Made by a program: the position numbers and the translations under genes | Assembly (NCBI RefSeq): GCF_001258055.1 | Contig: NZ_CVRM01000022.1 | Coordinates: 372,001-436,000, forward strand | DNA from: Phaeobacter italicus | Lineage (GTDB): Bacteria; Pseudomonadota; Alphaproteobacteria; Rhodobacterales; Rhodobacteraceae | Reading direction: 5' to 3' | Length of the DNA: 64,000 nt | Part shown: in pieces, positions 17,878 to 26,486 of the stretch | Position numbering within the stretch: the stretch's first letter is position 1 | Layout of the letters: every line of letters starts with the position of its first letter | Notes under the pieces: generated by a model | The model's database searches: none | Told to the model about the DNA's origin: nothing | The model's input: only the letters and a program-made list of their open reading frames with translations

Positions 17878-18007
17878 ATGGGTACTCCTTGAAACCGTTG
17901 CCGCCGGGGTAACGGCACATCGCTCTTGGGTCAATGTTCGGGGCCATATATAGCGCCGCGTCGCTTTATTTTTATGGCTAAAAGTGGGGTTTTCGCGCCA
18001 TGTTGTT

Positions 18008-19093
18008 TCAGTCGGCGCTGCTGGGAATTTCCAGATCTATCCAGACGAGGGCATGGCGGCTGGCCAGCCGGTCGCCGTCGCCATCCGGGGCTGGAATTTC
18101 TGCGGGCCAGATCAGCCTCGCGTCCAGCACGTTCATGGCGCGGGACGGCACCAGATAATCCACCCGCATGCGACCTGACTTGCCCCAATCCACTGTTGCA
18201 ACACGCCCGTCTGCGCCAGTTGGGCGGGGATCCTGCAGGCGTGGGTCTTGCAGCAGGCGGGAGATTGTATCGCGGTGGCCCGCGCCGCGTCTGGGGTCCA
18301 GACTGGCGCCGCCTGCAATGACAAATGGGGGCGTTGGCACCGGGCCGAGATCTCCATCCAGCAGCACCTGCCAGAGCCGGATTTCATCGCGGTTTCGCAG
18401 GCCGTTGCGATCTTCCTCTCCGTCAAAGAGCGGCGTGGTTGCCTGAAACGCCATGAGCGTCAGGGTGACGTCATCTCGCAGTTGGATCGGCACAACCCAA
18501 TGGCCCGTACTCGATAGACGTTGCGCGTCTCTCGCCTCTGCCGATGGAAAGGGAGAGCCATCAGGATGGACAGGCAGCACCGCCCCCGGCAGATCTTTCC
18601 ACAACAGGGCAGAGAGATCACGAACTTGGCTTGAATGGATGGGGTGACGGGACAACAGGGCCATGCCCCCCTGGCCCGTGAAACGACCATATCCCTGGGC
18701 GTCGCGCGCTTCTCCCAGTCTGCCATTGCTATCCATATCAAGCCCCGTTGCGAGACCGCTGTTTGGGCGGGGGGCAAAACGATGAGGATAAGGGGCGATG
18801 GTCTCTGCCAGGAGGTCGGCAAAGGCGTTTAGGGTCGCGCTGTTCAAATCCCAGTCCATCCCTTGCAATAGAAGGATATCAGGGTCAGCCGCGGTGATTG
18901 TCTTTGCCACTGCGGCGATCTGCGGATCCTTTTGTCGGAGCAGGTCGCGCAGCAGCAGGCCCGGTCCCTTGCGTGACAGTTCCGTGTTGAACGTCGCAAT
19001 CCGAATTCGATCTGTCTGCAGTGCTATTGCTGTTTCGGCTTGCGCAGCGAGCGGCAGCAGGAGGGCCGTGCAGAGGGCGGCCCAAAACCTCAT
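18008..19093 (-). CDS. Endonuclease/exonuclease/phosphatase-fold protein, active site degenerate
   Basis: A 361-residue secreted protein: signal peptide about 1-19 ending AQA, then an EEP domain. The start [18 protein letters not shown] and the final [13 protein letters not shown] (the SRH pair) fit the family. Two key sites are changed: the GDxN motif that should give the catalytic Asp and Asn reads Gly-Gly-Ala-Ser (in [11 protein letters not shown]), and the metal-binding Glu of the usual LQE is Gly in LLLQGMDWD. The LQG form may be normal in its subfamily; the GGAS change I do not recognise. Starts inside the stop of the upstream membrane gene (ATGA), so it is cotranscribed with it. Confidence 0.8.
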   Translation of the reverse strand: MRFWAALCTALLLPLAAQAETAIALQTDRIRIATFNTELSRKGPGLLLRDLLRQKDPQIAAVAKTITAADPDILLLQGMDWDLNSATLNAFADLLAETIAPYPHRFAPRPNSGLATGLDMDSNGRLGEARDAQGYGRFTGQGGMALLSRHPIHSSQVRDLSALLWKDLPGAVLPVHPDGSPFPSAEARDAQRLSSTGHWVVPIQLRDDVTLTLMAFQATTPLFDGEEDRNGLRNRDEIRLWQVLLDGDLGPVPTPPFVIAGGASLDPRRGAGHRDTISRLLQDPRLQDPRPTGADGRVATVDWGKSGRMRVDYLVPSRAMNVLDARLIWPAEIPAPDGDGDRLASRHALVWIDLEIPSSAD

Positions 19094-19923
19094 GCGATCT
19101 GCAAGGCTTCGGCGTCGGCATAGGCTGCGCGCCGTTTGAAGGTGATCAGTTCGGCAATCCGTTGCATCGCCAACCCCCGCATGATCATGGAGGCGGGGAG
19201 AAAGGCCCAGAACGACATCACCCAGACAAGGGTCTGAGGCGACGACAGCAGCGTCGGATCGGCAATCCCGCTCAGCATTTTGGCGGCGGCGGGCAAGCCA
19301 AAGGGCAACAGCACCCCTGCAATGATGTTGATGCGGGCGTCGCGTTGCAGGCGCTGGACCACATCGCCTCCGGCTGTTGGGTCAAACAGGGGCAGATTGG
19401 TCCATACGTTGAACGGCCCATTGCCAAGCGGCCAGTTCTGCCAGCGGATCGCGATGAAAAAGCTCGCTACAGCAAGAAACGCGATCACAAAGGCCAGCGC
19501 GGCAGCTGCCATCACCTGCGCCAACAAAGGTGCAGGCGCATGGGCGGGCATCATCAGCCCAGTCAATTGAACCGGGGAGAACGGGAAATCCAGCACCCCA
19601 GCCAAGCCATAGGCCAAGCCGCTGAGCAATCCGGTCAGAGCCGTGCCCTCGAGCGGATGGCGTGCCAGCAGGCTGAGCGAAAGAACCATGAGGCTAAGCG
19701 CGACGAACCGCATCCGGTTGAGTGGGGGCGCATCGCGGAATTCCATGAAACTGGGATAGTTCGAAGAGTATTCCGCAAATGTCAGACCTGCGGCCAGAAT
19801 GGCAAGAAGGGCGATCACTTCGGGTGATTTGGTGGCCGCAACAGGCAAGAGCAGAGACGGCATCGCGATCAGCAATGCGATGAAAACGCCTCGGATGGCC
19901 GCGCCTGAAATGCGTGTTATCAC
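19090..19923 (-). CDS. Conserved hypothetical inner-membrane protein
   Basis: A 277-residue protein with about six hydrophobic segments (roughly 8-30, 35-50, 72-88, 98-112, 140-165, 205-250). It contains no family motif I recognise. Start is GTG at 19923 with GAGAGGA eight bases upstream. It overlaps the secreted EEP-fold gene by four bases, so the two form an operon between leuB and leuC-leuD; a joint envelope function is plausible but not shown. Confidence 0.7.
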   Translation of the reverse strand: MITRISGAAIRGVFIALLIAMPSLLLPVAATKSPEVIALLAILAAGLTFAEYSSNYPSFMEFRDAPPLNRMRFVALSLMVLSLSLLARHPLEGTALTGLLSGLAYGLAGVLDFPFSPVQLTGLMMPAHAPAPLLAQVMAAAALAFVIAFLAVASFFIAIRWQNWPLGNGPFNVWTNLPLFDPTAGGDVVQRLQRDARINIIAGVLLPFGLPAAAKMLSGIADPTLLSSPQTLVWVMSFWAFLPASMIMRGLAMQRIAELITFKRRAAYADAEALQIA

Positions 19924-20298
19924 GTCTCGATCCTCTCAAATCGGACCAGCCGGTACATTGCCGTGCCGTGTTCCAACTTGGTGATCCGGGCGCATCCCTT
20001 GCTGGGGTGTCTTTACCGGACCGTGCCTCAATTCCGCCTTATTTGTGCCTGCAAACCCGATTCCGCTCAAGCAGGGGTGAGGGGGTGCAGGTCCATTTTG
20101 CCTCAGTCACAGGCCGACTGGTGCCAGTTTGCATCAGTAACGGCCAGAGGGCTGTGTATAATCAATGACTTATCAACAGGCCCCCATACGCCCTGTTCCA
20201 ATCAAACCTCAAACCAATCGGTCGCGGCTCCAGGATGGGCACTTGGCAATCAATGTGGCAAAGTTTTGACGCCCTCGCATGGGGCGGGGCCGCGAAAC
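19924..20298. other. Intergenic stretch without recognised gene
   Basis: About 375 bases between the membrane-protein gene and the leuD terminator. Both neighbours are on the minus strand, so it should hold the promoter of the membrane/EEP operon. Open frames here lack a Shine-Dalgarno and have cysteine-rich, non-protein-like translations. No tRNA or known RNA fold was recognised. Confidence 0.5.
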
Positions 20299-20326
20299 AA
20301 AAAAGCCGCCCGGATCGGGCGGCTTT
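20299..20326 (-). terminator. Intrinsic terminator after leuD
   Basis: AAAGCCGCCCG pairs with CGGGCGGCTTT over loop GAT; on the minus strand it is followed by T6, 23 bases beyond the leuD stop. Confidence 0.9.
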
Positions 20327-20348
20327 GATGATGTCATGTGCAGGGCAA

Positions 20349-20954
20349 TCAGACCCAGGGGCGTTCCTGGCTGGCCTTGTCCTCAAACGACTTGATGGAT
20401 GCGGATTTCTCCATTGTCAGGCCGATGTCGTCCAGACCATTCAGCAGGCAGTGCTTTTTGAACGCATCAACTTCGAAGGTGATCACCTCGCCATCGGAAG
20501 TGGTGATTTCCTGCGCTTCCAGGTCGACAGTCATGCGCGCGTTGGCGCCTTTCTCTGCGTCCTTCATCAGGATGTCGACCTGCTCTTGCGGCAGGACGAT
20601 CGGAAGGATGCCGTTCTTGAAGCTGTTGTTGAAGAAGATGTCCGCGAAGGATGTGGACACGATGCACTTTATGCCAAAATCGGCAATGGCCCAAGGCGCA
20701 TGTTCGCGCGAGGAGCCGCAGCCAAAGTTGTCGCCCGCGATCAGGATCTCGGCGTCGCGGTACTGCGGCTTGTTCAGCACGAAGTCCTCGATCTCGGAGC
20801 CGTCACGGTTATAGCGCATCTCGTCGAACAGGTTCTTTCCGAACCCGGTGCGCTGAATGGACTTCAGGAACACCTTGGGGATGATCATGTCGGTGTCGAT
20901 GTTGACCAGCGGCATGGGGGCAGCGATGCCTTGGATTTTTGTGAACTTTTCCAT
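20349..20954 (-). CDS. leuD: 3-isopropylmalate dehydratase small subunit
   Basis: Small subunit of isopropylmalate isomerase, which interconverts 2- and 3-isopropylmalate. At 201 residues it is the bacterial standard length. Motifs: [10 protein letters not shown] near residue 18, [17 protein letters not shown] (the swivel-domain loop) and [13 protein letters not shown]. It follows leuC by 12 bases, with AAGGAG as Shine-Dalgarno, so both subunits come from one mRNA. Confidence 0.97.
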   Translation of the reverse strand: MEKFTKIQGIAAPMPLVNIDTDMIIPKVFLKSIQRTGFGKNLFDEMRYNRDGSEIEDFVLNKPQYRDAEILIAGDNFGCGSSREHAPWAIADFGIKCIVSTSFADIFFNNSFKNGILPIVLPQEQVDILMKDAEKGANARMTVDLEAQEITTSDGEVITFEVDAFKKHCLLNGLDDIGLTMEKSASIKSFEDKASQERPWV

Positions 20955-20966
20955 TTTGCTCGCTCC

Positions 20967-22370
20967 TTAATTCAGCTCGCGCACGTCGGTCAGCTTGCCG
21001 GTAAGGGCAGCGGCGGCAGCCATCGCAGGCGACACCAGATGGGTGCGGCCCTTGTAGCCCTGACGACCTTCGAAGTTGCGGTTGGAGGTTGCGGCGCAAC
21101 GCTCGCCTTCGGACAACTGGTCAGGGTTCATCGCCAGACACATGGAGCAGCCCGCAAGGCGCCACTCAAAGCCTGCGTCCTGGAGGATCTCGGCGATGCC
21201 TTCTTCCTCGGCCTGAGCGCGGACCAGACCAGAGCCCGGAACGACCATGGCACGCATGCCGTCCTTGATCTTCTTGCCCTTCACGACCTCTGCCACAGCG
21301 CGCAGGTCTTCGATGCGGCCGTTGGTGCAGGAGCCGATGAACACGGTATCGATCTCGATGTCGGTCAGTTTCTGGCCGGGAGTCAGGCCCATGTACTCGA
21401 GCGAGCGGCGTGCTGCCTCGACCTTGCCGCCGGTGAAGTCTTCAGGCGATGGAACCACACCGGTGATCGGCAGCACGTCCTCGGGGGAGGTGCCCCAGGT
21501 CACAACCGGCTCGATGTCCTCGCCCTTCAGGGTGACGACCTTGTCGAAATGCGCGCCTTCGTCGGTGTAAAGCGTCTTCCACCAGTTCAGCGCCGCTTCC
21601 CACTGGGCGCCTTTGGGGGCGTGCGGGCGGCCTTTGACGTATTCAAAGGTGGTTTCGTCCGGCGCGATCAGGCCGGCGCGCGCGCCGCCTTCGATGGCCA
21701 TGTTGCAGACGGTCATGCGGCCTTCCATTGACAGATCACGGATCGCTTCGCCGCAATATTCGATGACATAGCCGGTGCCGCCGGCAGTGCCGGTCTCGCC
21801 GATCACCGCGAGGGTGATGTCCTTGGCGGTCACGCCCGGCTTCAGCTTGCCGGTGATCTCCACCTTCATGTTCTTGGACTTTTTCTGGATCAGCGTCTGG
21901 GTGGCCAGCACGTGCTCGACCTCGGAGGTGCCGATGCCATGTGCCAGCGCGCCAAAGGCGCCGTGGGTGGCGGTGTGGCTGTCGCCGCAGACCACGGTCA
22001 TGCCGGGCAGGGTCCAGCCCTGTTCCGGGCCGACGATGTGCACGATGCCCTGGCGGACGTCATCGACCGGGTAGTAATGCACGCCGAATTCGCGGGCGTT
22101 CTTGTCGAGGGCCTCAACCTGGATGCGGCTTTCCTCGTTCTCGATGCCCTTGGCACGGTCGAGCGTGGTCGGCACGTTGTGATCCGGCACGGCGATGGTC
22201 TTTTCCGGTGCGTGCACCTTGCGGCCGGCCATGCGCAGGCCTTCGAATGCCTGCGGGCTGGTCACTTCGTGAACCAGGTGGCGGTCGATGTAGAGCAGGC
22301 AGGTGCCGTCCTCGGCTTCATGCGCGACATGCGCATCCCAGATTTTGTCGTAGAGCGTTTTGGGGGACAT
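20967..22370 (-). CDS. leuC: 3-isopropylmalate dehydratase large subunit
   Basis: Aconitase-family large subunit with a [4Fe-4S] cluster. The 467-residue product shows [50 protein letters not shown] (in part), and the three cluster cysteines in SCTNGR and [13 protein letters not shown] 22370 has GAGAGGA upstream and gives the family length. Codon use is strongly GC-ending, as in well-expressed genes. It is the first gene of leuC-leuD; a TATATT about 40 bases upstream may be its -10. Confidence 0.97.
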   Translation of the reverse strand: MSPKTLYDKIWDAHVAHEAEDGTCLLYIDRHLVHEVTSPQAFEGLRMAGRKVHAPEKTIAVPDHNVPTTLDRAKGIENEESRIQVEALDKNAREFGVHYYPVDDVRQGIVHIVGPEQGWTLPGMTVVCGDSHTATHGAFGALAHGIGTSEVEHVLATQTLIQKKSKNMKVEITGKLKPGVTAKDITLAVIGETGTAGGTGYVIEYCGEAIRDLSMEGRMTVCNMAIEGGARAGLIAPDETTFEYVKGRPHAPKGAQWEAALNWWKTLYTDEGAHFDKVVTLKGEDIEPVVTWGTSPEDVLPITGVVPSPEDFTGGKVEAARRSLEYMGLTPGQKLTDIEIDTVFIGSCTNGRIEDLRAVAEVVKGKKIKDGMRAMVVPGSGLVRAQAEEEGIAEILQDAGFEWRLAGCSMCLAMNPDQLSEGERCAATSNRNFEGRQGYKGRTHLVSPAMAAAAALTGKLTDVRELN

Positions 22371-22425
22371 GAGTCCTCTCCCGTAGTTTTTGGAATATAG
22401 CTGGCAAAAGGGCTTGGCGGCAGCC

Positions 22426-22539
22426 TTATAGCCGCGCCAGGACCGTGCGGGCGGCGCCAAAGAACCGCTCGCGCAGGCGTGCGCGGTCTTGCAGCTCGAT
22501 ATGGTGGGCCAAAACGTGGGTCATGGCTGTCAGATACAT
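22426..22539 (-). CDS. Possible small ORF upstream of leuC (37 aa)
   Basis: A minus-strand frame starting [13 protein letters not shown] and ending [12 protein letters not shown], 55 bases ahead of leuC on the same strand. Its third-codon positions look like coding sequence, and the C-terminal half would be an amphipathic helix rich in Arg and Leu. There is no Shine-Dalgarno and no run of leucine codons, so it does not look like a classical leucine leader peptide. It may be a remnant or a real small protein; I have no family for it. The rest of the 22371-22677 gap holds nothing else I can name. Confidence 0.25.
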   Translation of the reverse strand: MYLTAMTHVLAHHIELQDRARLRERFFGAARTVLARL

Positions 22540-22677
22540 CTGCTGGGCGCTGCAATCAAGATTCGTTCTGGACTGCGGTGAACAAGGTCTTGGCCCAGAT
22601 GCAAACCGGTTGCGGAATGTCCTGCCTTGATCCTCGCGGCAAGGGGCGGCAGACTTCTGACTGAGATAGGGAGCATC

Positions 22678-24069
22678 ATGGATCCGGAAGAACAGATCGA
22701 AACAAAAGATGCGCTGGCTGAGAGCACGGCAGAGGCGATCGAGTTTGGCCAGCAGCTGTGGGCTTTTCTGACAGATACGGCTGAGGTTCTGCTGCGGCCT
22801 TGGAATGCCTACCAACTGGGCATCGCTGCGGGCCTATTTCTGATTGCGGCGCTGCTGGCGCGTCCGATTGCGGCCAGCTTTCATGACTGGCTGCGAGGCC
22901 GCGCAGGATGGCCAAAGTGGCGGATCCGGGCAGGGCTTGTGGTGCATAAACGGATCAGAGGGATCCTTTTTGTGCTTTTGATCTGGTCCACGGTCCTCAT
23001 CATGCAAGAGATCACCTGGCCAAGTCGCTCGCGGGTGCTTGTGGTGATCGCCAACCTGTCGCTGGCTTGGCTGATCGTGTCCTTTGCCACCCGTCTCGTG
23101 GCCAATCCGCTGCTGCGCAAGATGGTCAAATACGGCGCGTGGGTGTGGATTACCCTTAGAATTCTGGGTCTGACGGCCGAGGCGACGGCCTTTCTCGACA
23201 GTATAGCGATTGATTTTGGCGATCTGAGGATTTCCCTGTTCCTCATCGTGCAGGCCATCGTGATCCTGGGGGTTATGCTTACGCTGGCGCGCGCGGTTTC
23301 ATCCGTGGCGGCAAACAGGATCCGCAACAATCCCGACATTTCGCCCTCGATGCAGGTCCTCGGAGCAAAGCTCGCTCAGATCCTTCTGCTTGGCGGGGCC
23401 TTTTTCATCGGGCTGAAGGCGATAGGCATTGATCTCACCGGCCTTGCGGTTCTGTCCGGCGCGATTGGTGTTGGTCTTGGTTTCGGTCTGCAGAAGGTGG
23501 TGTCCAATCTCGTTTCAGGCCTCATCATCCTGTTGGATAAATCCATCAAGCCGGGGGATGTGATTTCGCTCGGCGAGACCTTTGGCTGGATCAATTCCCT
23601 TGGCGCGCGCTATGTGTCTGTGGTCACACGGGATGGGCGCGAATACCTGATTCCGAACGAGGATTTCATCACCAATGAGGTGGTGAACTGGTCTCACTCG
23701 GATCGATTCGTCCGGCTGGATCTGAAGTTCGGCACCGCGTATGGGGATGACCCGCACGAGGTGCGGCGCGTGGCTATCGACGCCGCAAAAGGGGTCAGCC
23801 GTGTGCTCAGCGGCGGCAAGCGCGCGCCGGTGTGTCACATCATCGGATTTGGCGATAGCAGCGTGGATTATGTGTTGCGGTTCTGGATTGATGACCCCAC
23901 CGGAGGTCTCACCAATATTCGTGGCAACGTCTATCTGGCTTTGTGGGATGCGTTTAAAGACGCGGGCGTGTCCATTCCGTTCCCGCAGCGGGAGGTGCGG
24001 GTGATGAATGATGCGCTGTCGGTTGAAGTCGCTGAAACCCGCGGTGGAGAGAGCGCAGAGAGTGGTTGA
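22678..24069 (+). CDS. MscS-family mechanosensitive ion channel
   Basis: A 463-residue inner-membrane channel that opens under membrane tension. The N-terminal half has four extra hydrophobic helices (about 45-65, 95-112, 120-140, 175-205), then the conserved pore helix and MscS core: GLAVLSGAIGVGLGFGLQKVVSNLVSGLIILLDKSIKPGD (in part) at about 265-300, followed by the beta domain with YVSVVTRDGREYLIPNEDFI. Longer than E. coli MscS (286) and closer to the YbdG/DUF3772-free medium-length group. ATG 22678 chosen by GGGAG upstream. Stands alone, divergent from leuC. Confidence 0.92.
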   Translation: MDPEEQIETKDALAESTAEAIEFGQQLWAFLTDTAEVLLRPWNAYQLGIAAGLFLIAALLARPIAASFHDWLRGRAGWPKWRIRAGLVVHKRIRGILFVLLIWSTVLIMQEITWPSRSRVLVVIANLSLAWLIVSFATRLVANPLLRKMVKYGAWVWITLRILGLTAEATAFLDSIAIDFGDLRISLFLIVQAIVILGVMLTLARAVSSVAANRIRNNPDISPSMQVLGAKLAQILLLGGAFFIGLKAIGIDLTGLAVLSGAIGVGLGFGLQKVVSNLVSGLIILLDKSIKPGDVISLGETFGWINSLGARYVSVVTRDGREYLIPNEDFITNEVVNWSHSDRFVRLDLKFGTAYGDDPHEVRRVAIDAAKGVSRVLSGGKRAPVCHIIGFGDSSVDYVLRFWIDDPTGGLTNIRGNVYLALWDAFKDAGVSIPFPQREVRVMNDALSVEVAETRGGESAESG

Positions 24070-24211
24070 GCCATTCCCGTGGGGGAGGTGGTGGGCCTGC
24101 GTGCCACGCAATGCAGCCTCTCGTTTAAGGTTCATTGAAAAAGCACGTCTGCCTTGCTAAATTGAGACTACCCCAGCGCCGGGGGACCGGCGGCGCGCTA
24201 CAAGGAGGACA

Positions 24212-24268
24212 ATGTCCTGTCACCCGAACCTCAGGCGGCCCAAGATGCAGGCCGCGGTGTGGCTGTAA
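24212..24268 (+). CDS. Putative 18-codon leader ORF coupled to rsfS
   Basis: The only strong Shine-Dalgarno ahead of rsfS, AAGGAGGA at 24202-24209, is placed for an ATG at 24212. That frame encodes MSCHPNLRRPKMQAAVWL and ends with TAA whose last base is the A of the rsfS ATG (TAATG at 24266-24270). This is what a translationally coupled leader looks like. The alternative is that rsfS itself starts earlier at a rare codon (CTG at 24217, or GTG at 24259) and the leader is fortuitous. Confidence 0.35.
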   Translation: MSCHPNLRRPKMQAAVWL

Positions 24269-24636
24269 TGGCCACCAAATCACAGCCGACCAGCGATCAG
24301 CTGCTGGCGCGTGTTCTTTCCTCGCTTGATGACGACAAGGCCGAAGATGTTGTGCAGATCGATCTGCGCGGCAAGACAGCCATTGGCGATCACATGGTTA
24401 TTGCCTCGGGCCGTTCGACCCGTCAGGTCGCGTCCATGGCCGAGAAACTTGCCGACCGGCTGAAGCAGGACTACGGCCTGCTGTGCAAGGTCGAGGGCAA
24501 GGATACTGGCGATTGGGTGTTGATCGACACTGGCGATATCATCATCCATCTGTTCCGTCCGGAAGTGCGCGAGTTCTATCAACTCGAAAAGATGTGGCTT
24601 CCTGCTGGCACCTCACCAGCGCAGAGCGAGAACTGA
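24268..24636 (+). CDS. rsfS: Ribosomal silencing factor RsfS
   Basis: Binds L14 of the 50S subunit and blocks subunit joining in starvation. The 122-residue product has the DUF143 core: DDDKAEDVVQIDLRGKTAIGDHMVIASG (in part), GRSTRQVASMAEKL, and the closing DTGDIIIHLFRPEVREFYQLEKMW. Start is uncertain: ATG 24268 overlaps the stop of a short upstream ORF; GTG 24259 adds three residues; a strong Shine-Dalgarno lies about 60 bases upstream. rlmH follows after 122 bases, the usual partner gene in this order. Confidence 0.92.
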   Translation: MATKSQPTSDQLLARVLSSLDDDKAEDVVQIDLRGKTAIGDHMVIASGRSTRQVASMAEKLADRLKQDYGLLCKVEGKDTGDWVLIDTGDIIIHLFRPEVREFYQLEKMWLPAGTSPAQSEN

Positions 24637-24650
24637 AGACAGCCTGACCG

Positions 24651-24673
24651 CAGAACCGGGTAGGCCGGTTCTG
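24651..24673 (+). other. Perfect hairpin between rsfS and rlmH
   Basis: CAGAACCGG pairs with CCGGTTCTG around loop GTAGG. There is no T tract, so it is not a standard terminator; it could moderate read-through or mark an mRNA processing point between two ribosome-related genes. Confidence 0.5.
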
Positions 24674-24758
24674 ACTGGATCGGCCTGTGCGATCCTTGGC
24701 GCCAGTTGCCACGGCAATGCGCCGCTGATCCCTGCAGGCCCGAATCGAAAGATCTTCC

Positions 24759-25229
24759 ATGCGACTTCATTTTTGTGTGGTCGGGCGCCTACGGGCCAGC
24801 CCGGAGAAGCAGCTCATTGATGACTATCTTGAGCGGTTTGACCGTACGGGCCGGGCCTTGGGTCTTGGCCCCTGCAAGGTGATCGAAGTCGAGGACAAGA
24901 AAAATGCAGGGATGGCTGCCGAGGCTGATCTCCTGCGCAAGGCAATCCCCAAGGGGGCTGTCATCTGTACGCTGGATGAACGTGGCAAGCTTTTGACGTC
25001 ACCGGATTTCTCGAAACGGCTGGCTGATTGGCGCGATACAGGGCGCCAGGATGTCGCCTTTGTCATCGGTGGCGCGGATGGGATCGATCCCAGCCTGCGT
25101 GCTGAGGCAGATTTTTCCATCTCTCTGGGCAAGATGGTCTGGCCGCATATGCTGGTCAGGGTCCTGCTGGCAGAGCAGGTCTATCGCGCCGCCACGATCC
25201 TGGCAGGCAGTCCCTATCACCGGGTCTGA
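24759..25229 (+). CDS. rlmH: 23S rRNA (pseudouridine1915-N3)-methyltransferase RlmH
   Basis: SPOUT-class methyltransferase acting on helix 69 of 23S rRNA in the assembled ribosome. The 156-residue product has the family C-terminus FVIGGADGIDPSLR, the trefoil-knot SAM site, and SLGKMVWPHMLVRVLLAEQVYRA (in part) with GSPYHR at the end. The N-terminal MRLHFCVVGRLRASPEKQLIDDYLERF matches the family. Probably cotranscribed with rsfS. Confidence 0.96.
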   Translation: MRLHFCVVGRLRASPEKQLIDDYLERFDRTGRALGLGPCKVIEVEDKKNAGMAAEADLLRKAIPKGAVICTLDERGKLLTSPDFSKRLADWRDTGRQDVAFVIGGADGIDPSLRAEADFSISLGKMVWPHMLVRVLLAEQVYRAATILAGSPYHRV

Positions 25230-25250
25230 CAGCTGCCCGGCGCTACTCGC

Positions 25251-25622
25251 CTAGCAGCTGGCGTCGCAGTTGAGCACGAGGATATAGGACGCCTCTGCCC
25301 ATCCATCGACATTGCAACGCGCCTGGATTTTGACCTGTTCAGTGCCATCCGGGATCGCCACTCCTGCCAGCGACCGGGTAAATGGCTGTTCGTTGACATG
25401 GGGATGCACCAGCTCGCGCAGGCCAAGCGGATTGCCGTCCATGTCCAGAACCCGCCAGCCATCAGCATAATGATCCCAGCCGGTGTCCGGGTGGCTCAGC
25501 GTTACGCTGATCCGCCAGCTGCTGCCGGTTTGGGTTGCGGTTGCCTCAAGGATGCGCGGATCATCGGCCCAGGCAGCGATGGGCAGACAGGTGGCACAGG
25601 CAAGGGTCAGAGCTTTCAACAT
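25251..25622 (-). CDS. Conserved hypothetical secreted protein
   Basis: A 123-residue protein with a clear signal peptide (about 1-19, ending AWA before DDPRIL). The mature part, about 100 residues, has a beta-rich look with HPDTGWDHYADGWRVLDMDG and a closing NCDASC with a possible disulfide (CxxxC near the end plus an internal Cys). I know no function. Convergent with rlmH. Not obviously part of an operon. Confidence 0.7.
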   Translation of the reverse strand: MLKALTLACATCLPIAAWADDPRILEATATQTGSSWRISVTLSHPDTGWDHYADGWRVLDMDGNPLGLRELVHPHVNEQPFTRSLAGVAIPDGTEQVKIQARCNVDGWAEASYILVLNCDASC

Positions 25623-25681
25623 GGATCCAGCCTAGGTCGGATTCGCCCGGCTGTCTTTGACATTTCGCAAGGTGCCCGGTG

Positions 25682-26407
25682 TTAGGCAGAAGTTTGCGGG
25701 GGCTTTGTATCCGCTGGCAGACGTTGCAGGATCTGGCGGGATTGCGAGGCAAATTCGCGCCGGTAAAGAACCGCGAGGGTGATCAACGTCGTGGCGATCA
25801 GGGCAAGTGGGCCCACCAGCCAAGCGACAGAGGCCAGCGAGAAATAGGTTGATCGCATCGCACGGTTAAAGCTCCGGGCGGCAGTGATCGACAGATCCGC
25901 GGCCTGCTCTGCGCGTTTGAACGCATTGGGGGCGTCTCCACTGTTTGGCACTGCTCCCATCAGGACAAAGCAGTAGCCAAATAGCCGGTGAGCCCAAACG
26001 TATTTCAGGAACGCGTTGCTTAGCAGCAGAAGGACCAGCAGGATTTTCACGTCCCAGACAAAGGCTGGCGCACTGTCGAGGCTGAGGTTGCGCGCGACAC
26101 CGACCAGCTGGTCGGTGTTGCCAATCAGCGCCAGGCCGCCGCCGATTGCAATCATCGAGGCTGACGCGAAAAACGCCGTTCCCTGACGCAGGTTGCTGAT
26201 CAATTGGGCATCAAAGATACGCGGCTGGCGTGACACCATCTGGATCATCCACTCATGCCGGAACTGTGCCATCAGTTCTGAAACTGATGGTTTGCCCTTG
26301 GGCGCGTTTTCAATGCGCCAGCCAATGCTCAGCCAGCTCAGCAAAAGCAGGGTGCAGGCAATCAAATCGAGAGGAGAGAACAGGGCCAGTCGGTCAATCA
26401 ATGTCAT
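25682..26407 (-). CDS. DUF599 domain-containing membrane protein
   Basis: A 241-residue inner-membrane protein with four hydrophobic helices (about 10-28, 78-98, 115-140, 190-215), matching the DUF599 layout with SRQPRIFDAQLISNLRQGTAFFASA and FNRAMRSTYFSLASVAWLVGP (each in part). Function of the family is unknown. It is divergent from glcD with 79 bases between the starts, so the operator-like palindrome there could affect both genes. Confidence 0.8.
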   Translation of the reverse strand: MTLIDRLALFSPLDLIACTLLLLSWLSIGWRIENAPKGKPSVSELMAQFRHEWMIQMVSRQPRIFDAQLISNLRQGTAFFASASMIAIGGGLALIGNTDQLVGVARNLSLDSAPAFVWDVKILLVLLLLSNAFLKYVWAHRLFGYCFVLMGAVPNSGDAPNAFKRAEQAADLSITAARSFNRAMRSTYFSLASVAWLVGPLALIATTLITLAVLYRREFASQSRQILQRLPADTKPPQTSA

Positions 26408-26452
26408 GTGGTCAACTTACCCGCCGAACAACTGGCTTGCCAGATCGGAAAA

Positions 26453-26473
26453 TTGGTCATATTATTTTACCAA
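26453..26473. promoter_or_regulatory. Inverted repeat upstream of glcD, possible operator
   Basis: TTGGT at 26453-26457 and ACCAA at 26469-26473 form a 21-bp imperfect palindrome just before the glcD Shine-Dalgarno. TTGGT/ACCAA half-sites are used by FadR-type GntR regulators such as PdhR and GlcC, but there the two halves are closer together, so the assignment is tentative. A second palindrome, CTGGC-TT-GCCAG, lies at 26432-26443. Confidence 0.35.
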
Positions 26474-26486
26474 AGAGGAGAGCCCC

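Noticed and set aside
16870-17892. 340-codon plus-strand open frame opposite leuB
   Set aside because: Shadow of leuB; no start signal and no protein-like motifs.
20235-21731. 498-codon plus-strand open frame across leuD and leuC
   Set aside because: Antisense to two well-supported enzymes on the minus strand; His- and Gly-rich composition typical of a reversed GC-rich gene.
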